55,339 nt of DNA, from contig NZ_JAKKIE010000028.1 in assembly GCF_021742065.1 (NCBI RefSeq), forward strand, positions 1 through 55,339, read 5' to 3'. The translations under genes and the position numbers were made by a program. This document shows positions 17,996-28,633 of this stretch, piece by piece; the first letter of the stretch is position 1; each line of letters opens with the position of its first letter. The stretch is from Rhizorhapis sp. SPR117. Lineage in GTDB: Bacteria; Pseudomonadota; Alphaproteobacteria; Sphingomonadales; Sphingomonadaceae. The notes beneath the pieces were generated by a model. That model made no database searches and was not told the DNA's origin. It saw only the letters and a list, made by a program, of their open reading frames with translations.

Positions 17996-18994
17996 ATGCG
18001 CAGACTTGACCCGATATCCATTGGCCCAATGCAGATTGCTATGCCTGTCATCCTTGCGCCCATGACCGGCGTAACGGACATGCCGTTCCGCACGCTTGTG
18101 CGCCGCTATGGATCTGGCCTCAACGTAACGGAAATGATCGCCAGTCAGGCGATGATTCGCGAAACACGGCAATCCTTGCAAAAAGCCGCATGGCATCCTG
18201 TTGAAGAACCTGTCTCCATGCAGCTCGCCGGTTGTTCCCCGTATGAAATGGCGGAAGCGGCGAAGCTGAACGAGGATCGTGGCGCGGCGATCATTGATAT
18301 CAACATGGGCTGCCCGGTTAAAAAGGTTGTGAACGGGGAAGCGGGGAGCGCCCTGATGCGGGACCTGCCGCTGGCCGCATCGCTGATCGAAGCGACAGTC
18401 AAGGCGGTCAGCGTGCCTGTGACGGTGAAAATGCGCATGGGTTGGGATCACAGCAGCCTCAACGCACCGGAGCTGGCGCATATTGCGGAGGATCTGGGTG
18501 CGCAGTTGATCACCGTCCATGGCCGCACCCGTTGCCAGATGTACAAGGGCAGCGCCGACTGGTCCTTCATTCGCAAGGTCAAGGATGCCGTCAAGCTTCC
18601 CGTGATTGCCAATGGCGACATCTGTACCATTGAGGATGCAGAAATCGCTCTGGAACAGAGCGGCGCGGATGGCGTGATGATTGGACGCGGCGCTTATGGG
18701 AAACCCTGGTTGCTCGGCCAGGTGATGCACTGGTTTGCCAGCGGACAACGTCGACCCGATCCCTCTATAGATGAACAATATGCAGTTATTACAGAGCATT
18801 ATTGCGCGATGTTGGAACATTATGGTCCAGTGGTCGGGGTCAATATGGCTCGCAAGCATATCGGCTGGTACACCAAGGGCCTGACGGGATCGGCCGAATT
18901 TCGCAACGCCGTCAATCAAGTCGCTGACGGCGCAAGAGTGTTAGATATGCTGGAACGTTTCTATGCTCCCTGGCTAAGCCGAGCTGCCGCCTGA
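17996..18994 (+). CDS. dusB: tRNA-dihydrouridine synthase (NifR3/DusB type)
   Basis: A 332-residue FMN enzyme reducing uridines in the tRNA D loop. It contains [17 protein letters not shown], the catalytic cysteine in NMGCPVKKV, the flavin region [12 protein letters not shown] and [16 protein letters not shown]. The ATG at 17996 gives the family length; an ATG at 18030 is possible. It stands directly before ntrB, the nifR3-ntrB-ntrC order known in alphaproteobacteria, with 5 bases between the genes, so it is probably the first gene of the ntr operon. Confidence 0.95.
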   Translation: MRRLDPISIGPMQIAMPVILAPMTGVTDMPFRTLVRRYGSGLNVTEMIASQAMIRETRQSLQKAAWHPVEEPVSMQLAGCSPYEMAEAAKLNEDRGAAIIDINMGCPVKKVVNGEAGSALMRDLPLAASLIEATVKAVSVPVTVKMRMGWDHSSLNAPELAHIAEDLGAQLITVHGRTRCQMYKGSADWSFIRKVKDAVKLPVIANGDICTIEDAEIALEQSGADGVMIGRGAYGKPWLLGQVMHWFASGQRRPDPSIDEQYAVITEHYCAMLEHYGPVVGVNMARKHIGWYTKGLTGSAEFRNAVNQVADGARVLDMLERFYAPWLSRAAA

Positions 18995-18999
18995 ACCCG

Positions 19000-20094
19000 A
19001 TGGCACAGGCGCCGCCTCATCGGACACATCACGGTTACCCAGATCTTGCGGATATTTTCACCGCCATGCCGGTAGCCGCGCTGATCGTGGCGCCGGACAA
19101 TCGGATCATGAATGCAAATGTCCGGGCCGAAAGCTTGTTCAACATGGCGCGATCGGCCATTATTGGCAGCGATGTAGCCCGCACGATCCGCATTGCCGAT
19201 ATGACGGCGCGCGTCGACTTCTGGAACACGGATAAGCCGCTGTCGGCTTATGACGTCCATGTGCACGCGGGTCGTATGGCGGCGATGGAGGTCGATCTGA
19301 TGATTTCGCCCATTGCCGAGCATGACGGATGGCGAGTGGTTGCGATCCACGCGCACAGTCAGGCGCAAAACATCGCTCACCGACGCGCGGCAAGCGGCAC
19401 CGCGATGGGCGCAGCCGCAATATTGGCGCATGAAATCAAAAACCCATTATCCGGGATCAGAGGCGCGGCTCAGTTGCTGGAAGCCAGCGTGGACGATGAT
19501 TCGGCCACTTTGACGCAGCTTATTTGTCATGAAGTCGATCGGATCGCGGCGTTGATAGACCGGATGCAGCATTTTACCACGGATCAACCGCTGACTTGCA
19601 GATCGGAAAACATCTATCCCCTGCTGGACAGGGCTGTTGAATTGGCAGCAGCAGGATTTGCCAAAAATGTAAAGTTGGTGCGGCAATATGATCCATCCTT
19701 GCCCTTTGCCGAAATTAACGGAGACGCTTTTGTCCAGATTATGTTGAATCTTCTGAAGAATGCAGCAGAAGCTCTTGAATTAGTGGATAAAGGTGAAATC
19801 CTGATCACCACAGCCTTTCGCCATGGCGTTTTTGTGATGGTAGAAGGAAAGGGCAATGCCCTGCTACCCATTGAAATACGGATTTCCGACAACGGACCGG
19901 GTGTACCCGATCACATTCGCGAACATTTGTTCAGCCCCTTCATATCGGGGAAGCGGGACGGGCAGGGGCTTGGACTGGCGCTTGTCGACAAGCTGGTGCG
20001 CGACATGAATGGCCTGGTTCAATATTCGCGTGAACCCGACAGCGGACGAAGTGTTTTTCGTATCCTGCTACCAATGGCGCGGGGACAGGCATGA
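19000..20094 (+). CDS. ntrB: nitrogen sensor histidine kinase NtrB (GlnL)
   Basis: A 364-residue cytosolic kinase that phosphorylates or dephosphorylates NtrC in response to PII proteins. It has no membrane segment. An N-terminal PAS domain (about residues 15-120) is followed by the HisKA domain with His144 in [21 protein letters not shown]. The ATPase domain shows N box IMLNLLKNAAEAL, G1 ISDNGPGVPDHI and G2 GKRDGQGLGLALV. The last codons overlap ntrC by four bases (ATGA), which suggests translational coupling. Confidence 0.95.
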   Translation: MAQAPPHRTHHGYPDLADIFTAMPVAALIVAPDNRIMNANVRAESLFNMARSAIIGSDVARTIRIADMTARVDFWNTDKPLSAYDVHVHAGRMAAMEVDLMISPIAEHDGWRVVAIHAHSQAQNIAHRRAASGTAMGAAAILAHEIKNPLSGIRGAAQLLEASVDDDSATLTQLICHEVDRIAALIDRMQHFTTDQPLTCRSENIYPLLDRAVELAAAGFAKNVKLVRQYDPSLPFAEINGDAFVQIMLNLLKNAAEALELVDKGEILITTAFRHGVFVMVEGKGNALLPIEIRISDNGPGVPDHIREHLFSPFISGKRDGQGLGLALVDKLVRDMNGLVQYSREPDSGRSVFRILLPMARGQA

Positions 20095-21554
20095 CGCCAA
20101 AAGGTCGAATTTTGGTAGTGGATGACGATCGGGCGATCTGCGTGGTCATCAGCGAGGCTCTTCGTCGCGGCGGTCACAAGATCAAAACGGCAGGGACCAT
20201 CGCTGAACGTGCGCAATTGCTGAACAGTTTCGCGCCCGATGTCCTGATTACCGACGTCAAGCTGCCAGATGGCGATGGCCTGGACGATGTCGCCCATATC
20301 ATTTCCGCACATCCCGACATGAACGTCATCATATTATCAGCCCAGAACACATTGAATACAGCGGTCCGCGCGACCGAAAAAGGGGCGTTCGAATATCTTC
20401 CAAAGCCCTTTGATCTTAATGAACTAGCCCGCGCCGTAAGCGACGCCTTGTCGAAAAAGCAGATTAGCGATGACGACGAGGAGCATTCCATCGACGAAAA
20501 CGATGGCATGCCGCTGATAGGTCGCTCCATAGCGATGCAGGAGGTCTATCGTACTATTGCCCGAGTGATTTCCAACGACCTTACGATCCTGGTGCTGGGC
20601 GAATCCGGCACCGGCAAAGAACTGGTCGCTGAAGCCATTCACAATCTGGGACCGCGCAGGAGCAAGCCTTTTGTTGCCATCAACATGGCGGCCATTCCGC
20701 GAGAACTGATCGAATCGGAATTGTTCGGCCATGAAAAGGGTGCGTTTACAGGGGCGCAGGCGCGCACGGCCGGCAAGTTCGAACAAGCTCAAGGCGGCAC
20801 GCTGTTTCTCGATGAAATCGGCGACATGCCGATGGAGGCGCAAACCCGGTTGTTGCGGGTGCTGCAATCGGGTGAATTCACGACCGTCGGCGGCGCCAAT
20901 CCCATCAGGGTGAATGTACGGATCATTGCTGCCACGAATCAGGATTTGCCGACACTGATCACTGAAAACAAGTTTCGTGAGGATTTATATTATCGGCTGA
21001 ATGTCGTTCCCATTCATCTGCCCGCGCTACGCGATCGGCGTGATGATGTGCCACTGCTCGCCCGGCATTTTCTTGAGCTTGCAGCCAATGACGGCTTGCC
21101 CCGCAAGCTGCTGGCGGACGATGCCGCACGATGGCTGTCACAGTATAATTGGCCGGGCAATGTCCGCGAATTGCAAAACCTGATGCAGCGTTTGGCCGTA
21201 TTAAGCCGTGAAGATGTCATAAGTTCTACCATGGTGCAGCAGATATTGCCGGCAACGCAGGTTGATCGGGGACATTCCGGTGAATCGGTGGAACGATTGG
21301 AAAACGCAGTGCGGATATGGGCAAAGGACAGTCTTTTATTGGGAAATGCCGGCGGTAATGGCAACCCGGACGATGAGGTCCTGCATGAGGCGCTTTTGTC
21401 GGTGGTCGAGCCCGTATTACTGAGGGAGGCCTTGCTGAGCGTAGATGGCAATCAGATCAGGGCGGCCCAGATACTGGGGATAAACCGCAATACATTGCGC
21501 AAAAAACTCAATGATTATGGCATGGACCCGGCAAGCCTGCGCCATAACGAATGA
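20091..21554 (+). CDS. ntrC: nitrogen regulatory protein NtrC (sigma-54 activator)
   Basis: A 487-residue response regulator. The receiver has acidic residues at 11-13 and phosphoacceptor Asp55 (LITDVKLPDG). The AAA+ domain has Walker A GESGTGKE (170-177), an intact GAFTGA loop (217-222) that contacts sigma-54, and Walker B TLFLDEIGDMP. A Fis-type helix-turn-helix lies at the C-terminus (AAQILGINRNTLRKKL). It should activate nitrogen-assimilation genes when phosphorylated by NtrB. A 74-base gap separates it from ntrY. Confidence 0.97.
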   Translation: MTPKGRILVVDDDRAICVVISEALRRGGHKIKTAGTIAERAQLLNSFAPDVLITDVKLPDGDGLDDVAHIISAHPDMNVIILSAQNTLNTAVRATEKGAFEYLPKPFDLNELARAVSDALSKKQISDDDEEHSIDENDGMPLIGRSIAMQEVYRTIARVISNDLTILVLGESGTGKELVAEAIHNLGPRRSKPFVAINMAAIPRELIESELFGHEKGAFTGAQARTAGKFEQAQGGTLFLDEIGDMPMEAQTRLLRVLQSGEFTTVGGANPIRVNVRIIAATNQDLPTLITENKFREDLYYRLNVVPIHLPALRDRRDDVPLLARHFLELAANDGLPRKLLADDAARWLSQYNWPGNVRELQNLMQRLAVLSREDVISSTMVQQILPATQVDRGHSGESVERLENAVRIWAKDSLLLGNAGGNGNPDDEVLHEALLSVVEPVLLREALLSVDGNQIRAAQILGINRNTLRKKLNDYGMDPASLRHNE

Positions 21555-21628
21555 ATAATCGGATTTGATTTGGCTCGCGTGCAAAAACCGTGTGTTAATA
21601 GCAACGCCATTGTTGTACCTCTGCAACT

Positions 21629-23884
21629 ATGAATAGTTTGGCTGATCTGCAGCATAACCAGGGTAAAATGTCCTGGCGGATGAGACTGGCGCAACTCCGG
21701 CGCAATCCTCATTTCGCTACTTTTGTTGAAGCAGCCACGCTGCTCACCTTCCTGCTGATCGCCGTCATTACCTATTTCGTCGTTGCCGGACACGACCGGC
21801 CCGACAAGTTGCTGGCGCCGCCGGTCGTCGCCTTGTTGCTGGTCGCAAACCTGGTTCCTGCGATTGCACTGCTCGTGCTGCTTGGGCGGCGCATCGCCAA
21901 AAAGCGTGCCTCGCAATCTCTGATTGGCGGGGATGGCCAACTTCATGTCCGCCTGGTTGCGATATTTTCGATTATTGCAAGCGTGCCGATGCTGCTGGTG
22001 GTTATCTTCGCATCGCTGTTGTTCCAATATGGCGTGCAATTCTGGTTTTCCGAAAACGCGCGAACCATGCTGCAAAACGCCAGCGGCCTTGCTCGGGGTT
22101 ATTACGAACAGAACAAAAAGGAAGTGGGTGATGAAACCGTCACGATGGCGGGGGATTTACGTGACTATCTGTCACAGACGTCCGTCAGCAGCCCGGATTT
22201 TGCGGAAGGGTATATTTTCCAGGTCGTCACACGAAAACTCAATGAATCGGCAATCATCGAAATTGGCAAGGACGGCGTCGCACGGACCGCCGCCATGGTG
22301 GACCCAGACAAGCGCGCCGCAGAAAATCGCTTGACGAAGGATGTTATCGAACGCCTAGCCAAAGGCGAAAATGTGGTGGTGAAGGCTCAGGCTGACCGGA
22401 TCGAAGCCGTGACGTTGCTTGATCCAGAGGCCAAAGTCTATCTTTACGCCTCACGCGATTCCGACGTGCCTGCGTTCAGCCAGATGAAGCGTGCACGCGC
22501 TGTGCTGGCGGATTATGAAGATTTTACCCAACGCTCACGCGCCCTTCAGTTACAATTCAATGCGGCACTTTTTGTTGGTTCGTTGCTACTGGTCGGTATT
22601 GCGGTGTGGATTGCACTTGCGGTTGCCGACCGTCTGGTGCGTCCAGTGGCAGAACTTGTCGATGCCGCGCGCAAGATTACGGCAGGTGATTTGTCCGCCC
22701 GGGTGTCTGGCCCACATACCCGGGATGAGGTCGGCACACTCGCCAGCGCTTTCAACCGCATGACCCAGCGTCTGGAGGCGCAAACCAGCGCATTGGTGAG
22801 TGCCAACAGCCAGCTCGACAACCGCCGGGCCTTTATTGAAGCCGTACTGTCGGGCGTGACGGCGGGCGTATTGTCGGTTGACCAGAATGGCACAGTCCAG
22901 CTCGTCAACAGTTCGGCACAGGCAATCCTGCAACAGGGAAACGTCAGCAATATCGGAGAACCGCTTTCGGCGCTTTCCCCGGAGCTGGCCGAATTGCTCG
23001 ATAGTGACCAGAATGCAGCCATCGTACAGGTCAAAGTAAACTCTGATCTGCTTACACTGGCGGTCAAGGTGGTGAAGGATGCTTCTGGCCATGTTCTGAC
23101 GTTCGACGATATAACCCAGCAATTGACCGATCAGCGGCGAGCGGCATGGTCGGATGTTGCGCGGCGGATTGCCCACGAAATCAAAAACCCCCTGACTCCT
23201 ATCCAGCTTGCGGCGGAGCGGTTGCAGCGGCGCTATTCCAGCGAAGTGGTCAACGATAGGCCAACCTTCACCCGGCTGACCGGCACGATCATTCGACAGG
23301 TCGCGGATCTGCGCAGGATCGTCGATGAATTTTCATCCTTTGCACGGATGCCAAAACCGGTTTTCCGGCATGAGGCCATCGGCGACATTGCGCGTCATTC
23401 CCTGTTTCTGCATGAAGTCGCGCATCCTGACATCGCCTTCACCTTTGCAAGCGAGGTCGATGCGCGGGAAATCGTATGCGATCGACGGCAAATAGGACAA
23501 GCGCTGACTAACATTGTCAAGAATGCGGTAGAAGCCATTGAAGCAAAGTCAGAACTTGAGGATGGCTTGCCGCGTGGCAATGTGCAAATGCGCCTCTATG
23601 ATGAAGGGGAGGGCCGGTTCGTCATATCCGTTCAAGACGACGGTATCGGACTTCCTGCCGAACGAGACCGTATCATCGAACCCTATATGACCACCCGGCA
23701 AAAAGGCACTGGCCTGGGCCTCGCAATCGTCAAGAAGATCGTTGAAGAACATTTCGGCGAGATGACCTTTGAGGACGCGCCGGGCGGTGGGACATGTGTG
23801 CGCATCATTCTCGACCCGCAGACGCTTGAAAATCTCGACTTAAGCACGACTGAAAACAAGGCAGTGACAACCGATGGCGCTTGA
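21629..23884 (+). CDS. ntrY: nitrogen-regulation membrane histidine kinase NtrY
   Basis: A 751-residue membrane sensor kinase. Three hydrophobic segments lie near the N-terminus (about 35-130) and another near 305-335, enclosing a large periplasmic domain. A HAMP linker ([20 protein letters not shown]) and a PAS domain (about 400-490) follow. The HisKA domain carries [21 protein letters not shown] and the ATPase domain has N box [14 protein letters not shown]1 QDDGIGLP and G2 [13 protein letters not shown]. Its partner is NtrX. Relatives respond to nitrogen, oxygen or redox state. The stop lies 11 bases inside ntrX. Confidence 0.96.
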   Translation: MNSLADLQHNQGKMSWRMRLAQLRRNPHFATFVEAATLLTFLLIAVITYFVVAGHDRPDKLLAPPVVALLLVANLVPAIALLVLLGRRIAKKRASQSLIGGDGQLHVRLVAIFSIIASVPMLLVVIFASLLFQYGVQFWFSENARTMLQNASGLARGYYEQNKKEVGDETVTMAGDLRDYLSQTSVSSPDFAEGYIFQVVTRKLNESAIIEIGKDGVARTAAMVDPDKRAAENRLTKDVIERLAKGENVVVKAQADRIEAVTLLDPEAKVYLYASRDSDVPAFSQMKRARAVLADYEDFTQRSRALQLQFNAALFVGSLLLVGIAVWIALAVADRLVRPVAELVDAARKITAGDLSARVSGPHTRDEVGTLASAFNRMTQRLEAQTSALVSANSQLDNRRAFIEAVLSGVTAGVLSVDQNGTVQLVNSSAQAILQQGNVSNIGEPLSALSPELAELLDSDQNAAIVQVKVNSDLLTLAVKVVKDASGHVLTFDDITQQLTDQRRAAWSDVARRIAHEIKNPLTPIQLAAERLQRRYSSEVVNDRPTFTRLTGTIIRQVADLRRIVDEFSSFARMPKPVFRHEAIGDIARHSLFLHEVAHPDIAFTFASEVDAREIVCDRRQIGQALTNIVKNAVEAIEAKSELEDGLPRGNVQMRLYDEGEGRFVISVQDDGIGLPAERDRIIEPYMTTRQKGTGLGLAIVKKIVEEHFGEMTFEDAPGGGTCVRIILDPQTLENLDLSTTENKAVTTDGA

Positions 23885-25253
23885 TATTTTGATTGTCGAC
23901 GATGAAGAGGACATTCGCGACCTTGTTTCCGGCGTACTGGAGGACGAAGGATATGAAACCCGCACAGCGGCGCATAGCGATGCCGCGCTGGGCGCGATAG
24001 ATGCCCGACGTCCATCGCTGGTGCTGCTTGATGTCTGGTTGCAGGGATCCCGGTTGGATGGACTGGAACTGCTCGAAGAGATCAAGAAACGCGACCCTTC
24101 GCTGCCGGTATTGGTGATTTCAGGACATGGCAATATCGATACTGCCGTCGCCGCAATTCGCAAGGGAGCGGTAGATTTCATTGAGAAGCCATTTGAAGCC
24201 GATAAATTGCTTCACCTGGTTTCGCGCGCAACCGAAACGGATCGTTTGCGTCGTGAAAATGAAGACTTGCGGGCGCGGGTAGGGCAGGATGATGAACTGA
24301 CCGGCGTCAGTAGCGCCATCAACGCGGTTCGCGCGACGCTCAGGCGCGTGGCAGGCACGGGAAGCAGGGTCCTGATTTCGGGGCCGGCGGGCGTTGGCAA
24401 GGAAGTGGCCGCGCGCATGCTCCACAGTTGGAGCGGTCGTGCCGATGCGCCTTTCATCATTGTATCGGCCGCACGCATGACTCCTGACCGGGTGGAAGAG
24501 GAACTGTTTGGAATTGAGGACGGCAATGGACTGGTGCGGCCCGGCCTGTTGGAACAGGCGCATGGGGGAACACTCTATCTTGACGAAATAGCGGACATGC
24601 CGCTCACCACCCAAGGCAAGATTCTTCGCGTGCTTACCGACCAGAGTTTTAACCGCATTGGCGGACAAAGGCTGGTCAAGGTCGATGTGCGTGTCATTTC
24701 ATCAACGGCCAAGCTGCTTTCCACAGAAATCGAGCAGAAGCGTTTCCGGGAGGACCTTTTCTACCGCCTGAACGTCGTGCCGCTCGCGTTGCCGCCGTTG
24801 AACGAAAGACGAGAGGACATCCCGGCGCTCGTCGAGCATTATGTCGCCCGCTATGCCGCCGATCGCCGGGTACGTGCGCCAGACATCGCAAGCGACGCAA
24901 TGGCTGCGCTGCAAGCATGCGAATGGCCGGGCAATGTCCGGCAGCTTCGTAATATTATTGAGCGCACGATGATATTGGCGCCCGGCGACCGGATCAGCCG
25001 CATTGACCTGGACATGCTGCCGTCGGAAATCACGGGCGGAGGCTCGCATGATGGCGCCGCTCAGACGGCGATCATGGGTTCGCCATTGCGCGAAGCCCGG
25101 GAAAGCTTTGAGCGGGAGTATCTGAAAATCCAGATTCGCCGTTTCTCCGGCAATATTTCCCGCACCGCAACCTTTATTGGCATGGAACGTTCGGCGTTGC
25201 ATCGCAAATTGAAGTTGTTGGGAATCAGTGAAAGCAAAGGCGGCGAGGAATAA
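23874..25253 (+). CDS. ntrX: nitrogen regulation response regulator NtrX lacking the GAFTGA loop
   Basis: A 459-residue NtrC-type regulator paired with NtrY. The receiver has Asp10-Glu11-Glu12 and phosphoacceptor Asp53 (LLDVWLQG). The AAA+ domain keeps Walker A GPAGVGKE (170-177) and Walker [12 protein letters not shown] (233-243). Between ELFG (210-213) and Walker B it reads [17 protein letters not shown], where NtrC has EKGAFTGA, so the sigma-54 contact loop is absent. A Fis-type helix-turn-helix is present near the end ([19 protein letters not shown]). It therefore probably does not activate sigma-54 promoters directly and may act as a repressor or sigma-70 regulator. Loss of the loop is known in some alphaproteobacterial NtrX proteins. 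Confidence 0.95.
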   Translation: MALDILIVDDEEDIRDLVSGVLEDEGYETRTAAHSDAALGAIDARRPSLVLLDVWLQGSRLDGLELLEEIKKRDPSLPVLVISGHGNIDTAVAAIRKGAVDFIEKPFEADKLLHLVSRATETDRLRRENEDLRARVGQDDELTGVSSAINAVRATLRRVAGTGSRVLISGPAGVGKEVAARMLHSWSGRADAPFIIVSAARMTPDRVEEELFGIEDGNGLVRPGLLEQAHGGTLYLDEIADMPLTTQGKILRVLTDQSFNRIGGQRLVKVDVRVISSTAKLLSTEIEQKRFREDLFYRLNVVPLALPPLNERREDIPALVEHYVARYAADRRVRAPDIASDAMAALQACEWPGNVRQLRNIIERTMILAPGDRISRIDLDMLPSEITGGGSHDGAAQTAIMGSPLREARESFEREYLKIQIRRFSGNISRTATFIGMERSALHRKLKLLGISESKGGEE

Positions 25254-25404
25254 ACCTTTCCATCGCAAATTTTTGCGCTGCACAATAGACCTGCACAGAT
25301 ATTTGAGTTATGCGCAGAAAGAGTTTCCTGACCCGCAGGGGACCATACGACGTCACTCAACGGCGCAATGTGGGCCATGCCCCACCAATAACGGAGCTAT
25401 TCAT

Positions 25405-25902
25405 ATGGCCGATAAAGTCAATAACTTACAGGACATCTTCCTGAATTCCCTACGGAAATCCAAGACTCCGGTGACCATGTTTCTGGTCAAGGGCGTCAAG
25501 TTGCAAGGCATCATCACCTGGTTCGATAATTTTTCGGTTTTATTGCGGCGCGACGGTCAATCGCAGCTTGTGTATAAACATGCCATTTCGACTGTGATGC
25601 CGGCCCAGCCAATGGATTTGACCGAAATCCGCAAGGCTTTTGAAGAGACGCAGCGCAAACCCAAATTGTTGCAGGAGGTATTCCTCAGCGCGGTACGCAA
25701 ATCAGGCTATCCGGTCACGATGTTTCTGGTGAATGGCGTCATGCTGCAGGGCGAAATTGCCGCCTATGACTTGTTCTGCATGATGCTGGAGCGCGATGGC
25801 ATGGCGCAACTGGTCTACAAACATGCCATTTCGACAGTACAGCCAACCCATGCCCTCGATTTGTCGGGCGAAGGTGAAGATGAGGACATGGAAAACGATT
25901 GA
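25405..25902 (+). CDS. hfq: double-domain RNA chaperone Hfq (tandem Sm folds)
   Basis: A 165-residue protein containing two complete Hfq domains, at residues about 4-70 and 86-150, separated by a short charged linker ([17 protein letters not shown]). Ordinary Hfq has one such domain. Both halves end with the Sm2 motif [10 protein letters not shown] (YKH at 57-59 and 138-140). Half 1 has Gln9-Asp10 and FDNF; half 2 has Gln90-Glu91 and YDLF, and a Met at 113 where Lys32 stands in half 1. The tail is acidic ([11 protein letters not shown]). Three copies would be needed for a ring of six folds. The ATG at 25405 follows GGAG and is preferred to an upstream frame. It overlaps hflX by TTGA. Confidence 0.97.
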   Translation: MADKVNNLQDIFLNSLRKSKTPVTMFLVKGVKLQGIITWFDNFSVLLRRDGQSQLVYKHAISTVMPAQPMDLTEIRKAFEETQRKPKLLQEVFLSAVRKSGYPVTMFLVNGVMLQGEIAAYDLFCMMLERDGMAQLVYKHAISTVQPTHALDLSGEGEDEDMEND

Positions 25903-27197
25903 GTGTTTTTCAACGTGAAGCAGAGGACGGCGTAACGCGCGGTACGCGCGCGGTTGTCGTCCATGCTGACCAGAAGCGGGCCGGACGCGATATTGATGCG
26001 CGCCTGGATGAAGTTACAGGCTTGGCAGCGGCCATTGGTATCGACGTGCAGGCGCGGCAATCCTTTCATGTGAGGGCTTCCCGGCCCGCCACACTGTTCG
26101 GCAGCGGGCAGGTCGATATGATCTCTGATCTCGTGGAAACCAGCGAGGCAGAGTTGGTGATTGTCGACAACCCTCTTTCACCCGTCCAGCAAAGCAATCT
26201 GGAAAAGGCCACAAAAGCCAAGGTTATCGACCGCACAGGGTTGATCCTCGAAATTTTCGGGGAACGCGCCGCCACCGCTGAAGGCCGGTTGCAAGTGGAA
26301 TTGGCGCATCTCGACTATCAGGCCGGACGACTGGTGCGAAGCTGGACCCATCTGGAGCGCCAACGCGGCGGTTTCGGGTTTCTGGGCGGTCCGGGCGAAA
26401 CACAGATCGAGGCGGACAGGCGACAGATTCGGGATCGCATGGCGAAGCTGCGCCGGGAACTGGATCAGGTCAGCCGCACGCGCGGATTGCACCGCGATCG
26501 GCGTAAACGCGCGCCGTGGCCCATCATTGCGCTGGTAGGCTATACTAATGCCGGAAAATCAACGCTTTTCAATCGCTTGACCGGCGCTGACGTCATGGCG
26601 GAAGATCTGCTTTTCGCAACGCTCGATCCCACTATGCGACAGATCAGTCTGCCTGGCATCGACAAGGCCATCTTGTCGGACACTGTCGGATTCATATCCG
26701 ATCTGCCGACCCAGCTTATTGCTGCCTTCCGCGCAACGCTGGAGGAGGTGGTCGCTGCCGATCTCATTATCCATGTCCGTGACATTTCCCACCCTGATAG
26801 TGAGGCGCAGCGGGCCGACGTTCTGGACGTGCTGGAAGAACTGGGTCTGGGCGGGGAAGGGGCCTCCCCGATGATCGAAGCATGGAACAAGGTCGATCGG
26901 CTTGCACCCGACGCAGAAATCCACGTTCAGCAGATCGCAACACGCCGGGACGATGTGGTGGTCATATCGGCATTGGATGGTTCCGGGATCGATGCCTTGC
27001 AACGGCTTATAAGCGCAAAGTTGACAACGCAGAGTGAAGAACATGCCATAACTCTGGCCAACGATGATGGTGCAGGCCTCGCATGGCTCCATGCCCATGG
27101 GCAAGTTCTGGACAGCAGCGTTGATGGAAAACGGCTGGACGTCAGGGTACGAATGTCCAATGCGGACTATGCACGTTTTCTGCGGCGCAAAGCCTGA
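25899..27197 (+). CDS. hflX: ribosome-associated GTPase HflX
   Basis: A 432-residue GTPase that splits stalled or inactive ribosomes under stress. The N-terminal HflX domain includes [15 protein letters not shown] and [15 protein letters not shown]. The GTPase domain has G1 GYTNAGKST, a G2/G3 region with [10 protein letters not shown] and [12 protein letters not shown], and G4 AWNKVDRL. The TTG start at 25899 overlaps the hfq stop, as hfq-hflX are coupled in many proteobacteria. Its TGA is directly followed by the stop codon of the convergent mazG with no base between. Confidence 0.96.
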   Translation: MSVFQREAEDGVTRGTRAVVVHADQKRAGRDIDARLDEVTGLAAAIGIDVQARQSFHVRASRPATLFGSGQVDMISDLVETSEAELVIVDNPLSPVQQSNLEKATKAKVIDRTGLILEIFGERAATAEGRLQVELAHLDYQAGRLVRSWTHLERQRGGFGFLGGPGETQIEADRRQIRDRMAKLRRELDQVSRTRGLHRDRRKRAPWPIIALVGYTNAGKSTLFNRLTGADVMAEDLLFATLDPTMRQISLPGIDKAILSDTVGFISDLPTQLIAAFRATLEEVVAADLIIHVRDISHPDSEAQRADVLDVLEELGLGGEGASPMIEAWNKVDRLAPDAEIHVQQIATRRDDVVVISALDGSGIDALQRLISAKLTTQSEEHAITLANDDGAGLAWLHAHGQVLDSSVDGKRLDVRVRMSNADYARFLRRKA

Positions 27198-27950
27198 TTA
27201 TCTCCCCTTTGCCAACTGCCAGAGCTTTTCTTTTTCCATCAGGGACAGGCCCGCAAAAGCATCTCCGGCTTCTTGCTCCATATCACGGAAACGATGCTCA
27301 AATTTGCTATTGGCCTTACCTAATGCCTGTTCGGGATCAACGTTCATGTGGCGCGCCAAATTGACGACTGCGAATAACAGATCGCCGACCTCATCTTCCT
27401 TGTCCGATTGTGAAGTTGCTTCCTTAACTTCTTCTATTTCCTCATATATTTTAGCATATACCCCATCAGTGTCGGGCCAGTCGAAACCAGTCCGCGCGGC
27501 ACGTTTCTGAAGCTTTGCAGCACGCAACAACGCAGGCAAAGCAGCAGCGACGCCAGCCAATGCACTTTTGTCATCATGATGCCTGCGCTCATCAGCCTTG
27601 ATCTCTTCCCATCCCGGAAAATGGCTGTCTTCGCCAAAAACATGTGGGTGCCGTCGCGTCATCTTTTGGCAGATGCCGTCTACTACATCCTGAAACGCAA
27701 AATGTCCGGCTTCTTCAGCCATTCGGCTATGGAACACCACCTGGAGCAGGAGGTCACCCAATTCGTCGGATAGCGCCGCCATGTCATTCTTGTTGATGGC
27801 GTCGGCGACCTCATAGGCTTCCTCGATCGTATAGGGCGCGATTGTCGCGAAATTCTGGGCGATGTCCCATTGGCATCCATGTTCCGGATTCCGTAAACGC
27901 GCCATGATGTCCGTCAGGGGAGTGATGTTGGGGGGATTGCTCACGGTCAT
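27198..27950 (-). CDS. mazG: nucleoside triphosphate pyrophosphohydrolase MazG
   Basis: A 250-residue protein with two MazG domains. The first has GCQWDIAQNFATIAPYTIEE and the metal-binding EAYEVADAI / ELGDLLLQVVFH helices. The second has KIYEEIEEVKEA and EVGDLLFAVVNLARH. It hydrolyses NTPs and dNTPs to the monophosphate and pyrophosphate and is linked to stress survival and pool sanitation. It converges with hflX with adjoining stop codons. An AT-rich patch just upstream (27958-27992) probably holds its promoter. Confidence 0.95.
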   Translation of the reverse strand: MTVSNPPNITPLTDIMARLRNPEHGCQWDIAQNFATIAPYTIEEAYEVADAINKNDMAALSDELGDLLLQVVFHSRMAEEAGHFAFQDVVDGICQKMTRRHPHVFGEDSHFPGWEEIKADERRHHDDKSALAGVAAALPALLRAAKLQKRAARTGFDWPDTDGVYAKIYEEIEEVKEATSQSDKEDEVGDLLFAVVNLARHMNVDPEQALGKANSKFEHRFRDMEQEAGDAFAGLSLMEKEKLWQLAKGR

Positions 27951-27957
27951 TCTAAAA

Positions 27958-27992
27958 GTCCGATAATATATATTATGTTAAATCATATATGG
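27958..27992 (-). promoter_or_regulatory. AT-rich promoter region of mazG
   Basis: The stretch just upstream of mazG is almost pure A and T (TATATATTATG and ATCATATATGG), in contrast to the GC-rich surroundings. It lies 8-42 bases upstream of the start codon, where promoter elements are expected. No exact -35/-10 pair is claimed. Confidence 0.35.
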
Positions 27993-28030
27993 CAGTGAGG
28001 GTGGGGTAGCCCCATATGCCCCATACAGTT

Positions 28031-28633
28031 TCAGGCTGGCTCCAATATCATTTCGTCGCCCTCCACGCGCCAGCTTTTAAGCTGCGAGAGAAAATTCATG
28101 CCCAGAACATTCACATCGCCAAACGCTGGCGAAATAACGATAGCCAAATCGCTGGATCGTAACGGTCCGATCTCAAGCAGCGCTATATTGGAACGATGTG
28201 CTTCGATGGAGCCGTTGGCCGTTGCCAGCATCATCGGGAAGCCGGACTGGTCGATGTTCAATCCCGCGGCAAGCGCGGCACGTTCCGACAGCGCGGTAAT
28301 GCTGGCGCCGCTGTCCACCAAAAAGCGCGTGCTGTTTCCATTGACGAGGCCATCAACCCAGAAATGACCGTCCGGTGACTTCTGTATCCGCAGCGTGTCG
28401 CCTTCGACCCGCTGTTGCGCCTCACCCGTCACTTCGGATTTTACATGATTGACGATAGAACTGATTTGGCTTCGATAACTGAAAAGACCAAGCGCGATCG
28501 CAAAAATGACGATCCACCAGAGCACCATGCCAAGCGCACCAGTCAAGGACCAGCGGCGCGACAACAGCGCGCTTCCGACAAGAACCATCGCCAGCAGCAG
28601 CCATATGAGTTCAGCGGATTGCGGCCCGGTCAT
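28031..28633 (-). CDS. membrane-anchored retropepsin-like aspartic protease
   Basis: A 200-residue protein with two N-terminal membrane segments (about residues 9-22 and 33-52) followed by a small aspartic protease domain. The catalytic motif is FLVDSGASITALS with Asp107. The second half has the typical hydrophobic-hydrophobic-glycine NVLGMNFLSQL. This matches the bacterial clan AA TIGR02281-type family, which works as dimers like retroviral proteases. Substrate is unknown. Its start overlaps the end of the MBL-fold gene (ATGA), so it is the last gene of a tatD-MBL-protease operon. Confidence 0.9.
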   Translation of the reverse strand: MTGPQSAELIWLLLAMVLVGSALLSRRWSLTGALGMVLWWIVIFAIALGLFSYRSQISSIVNHVKSEVTGEAQQRVEGDTLRIQKSPDGHFWVDGLVNGNSTRFLVDSGASITALSERAALAAGLNIDQSGFPMMLATANGSIEAHRSNIALLEIGPLRSSDLAIVISPAFGDVNVLGMNFLSQLKSWRVEGDEMILEPA

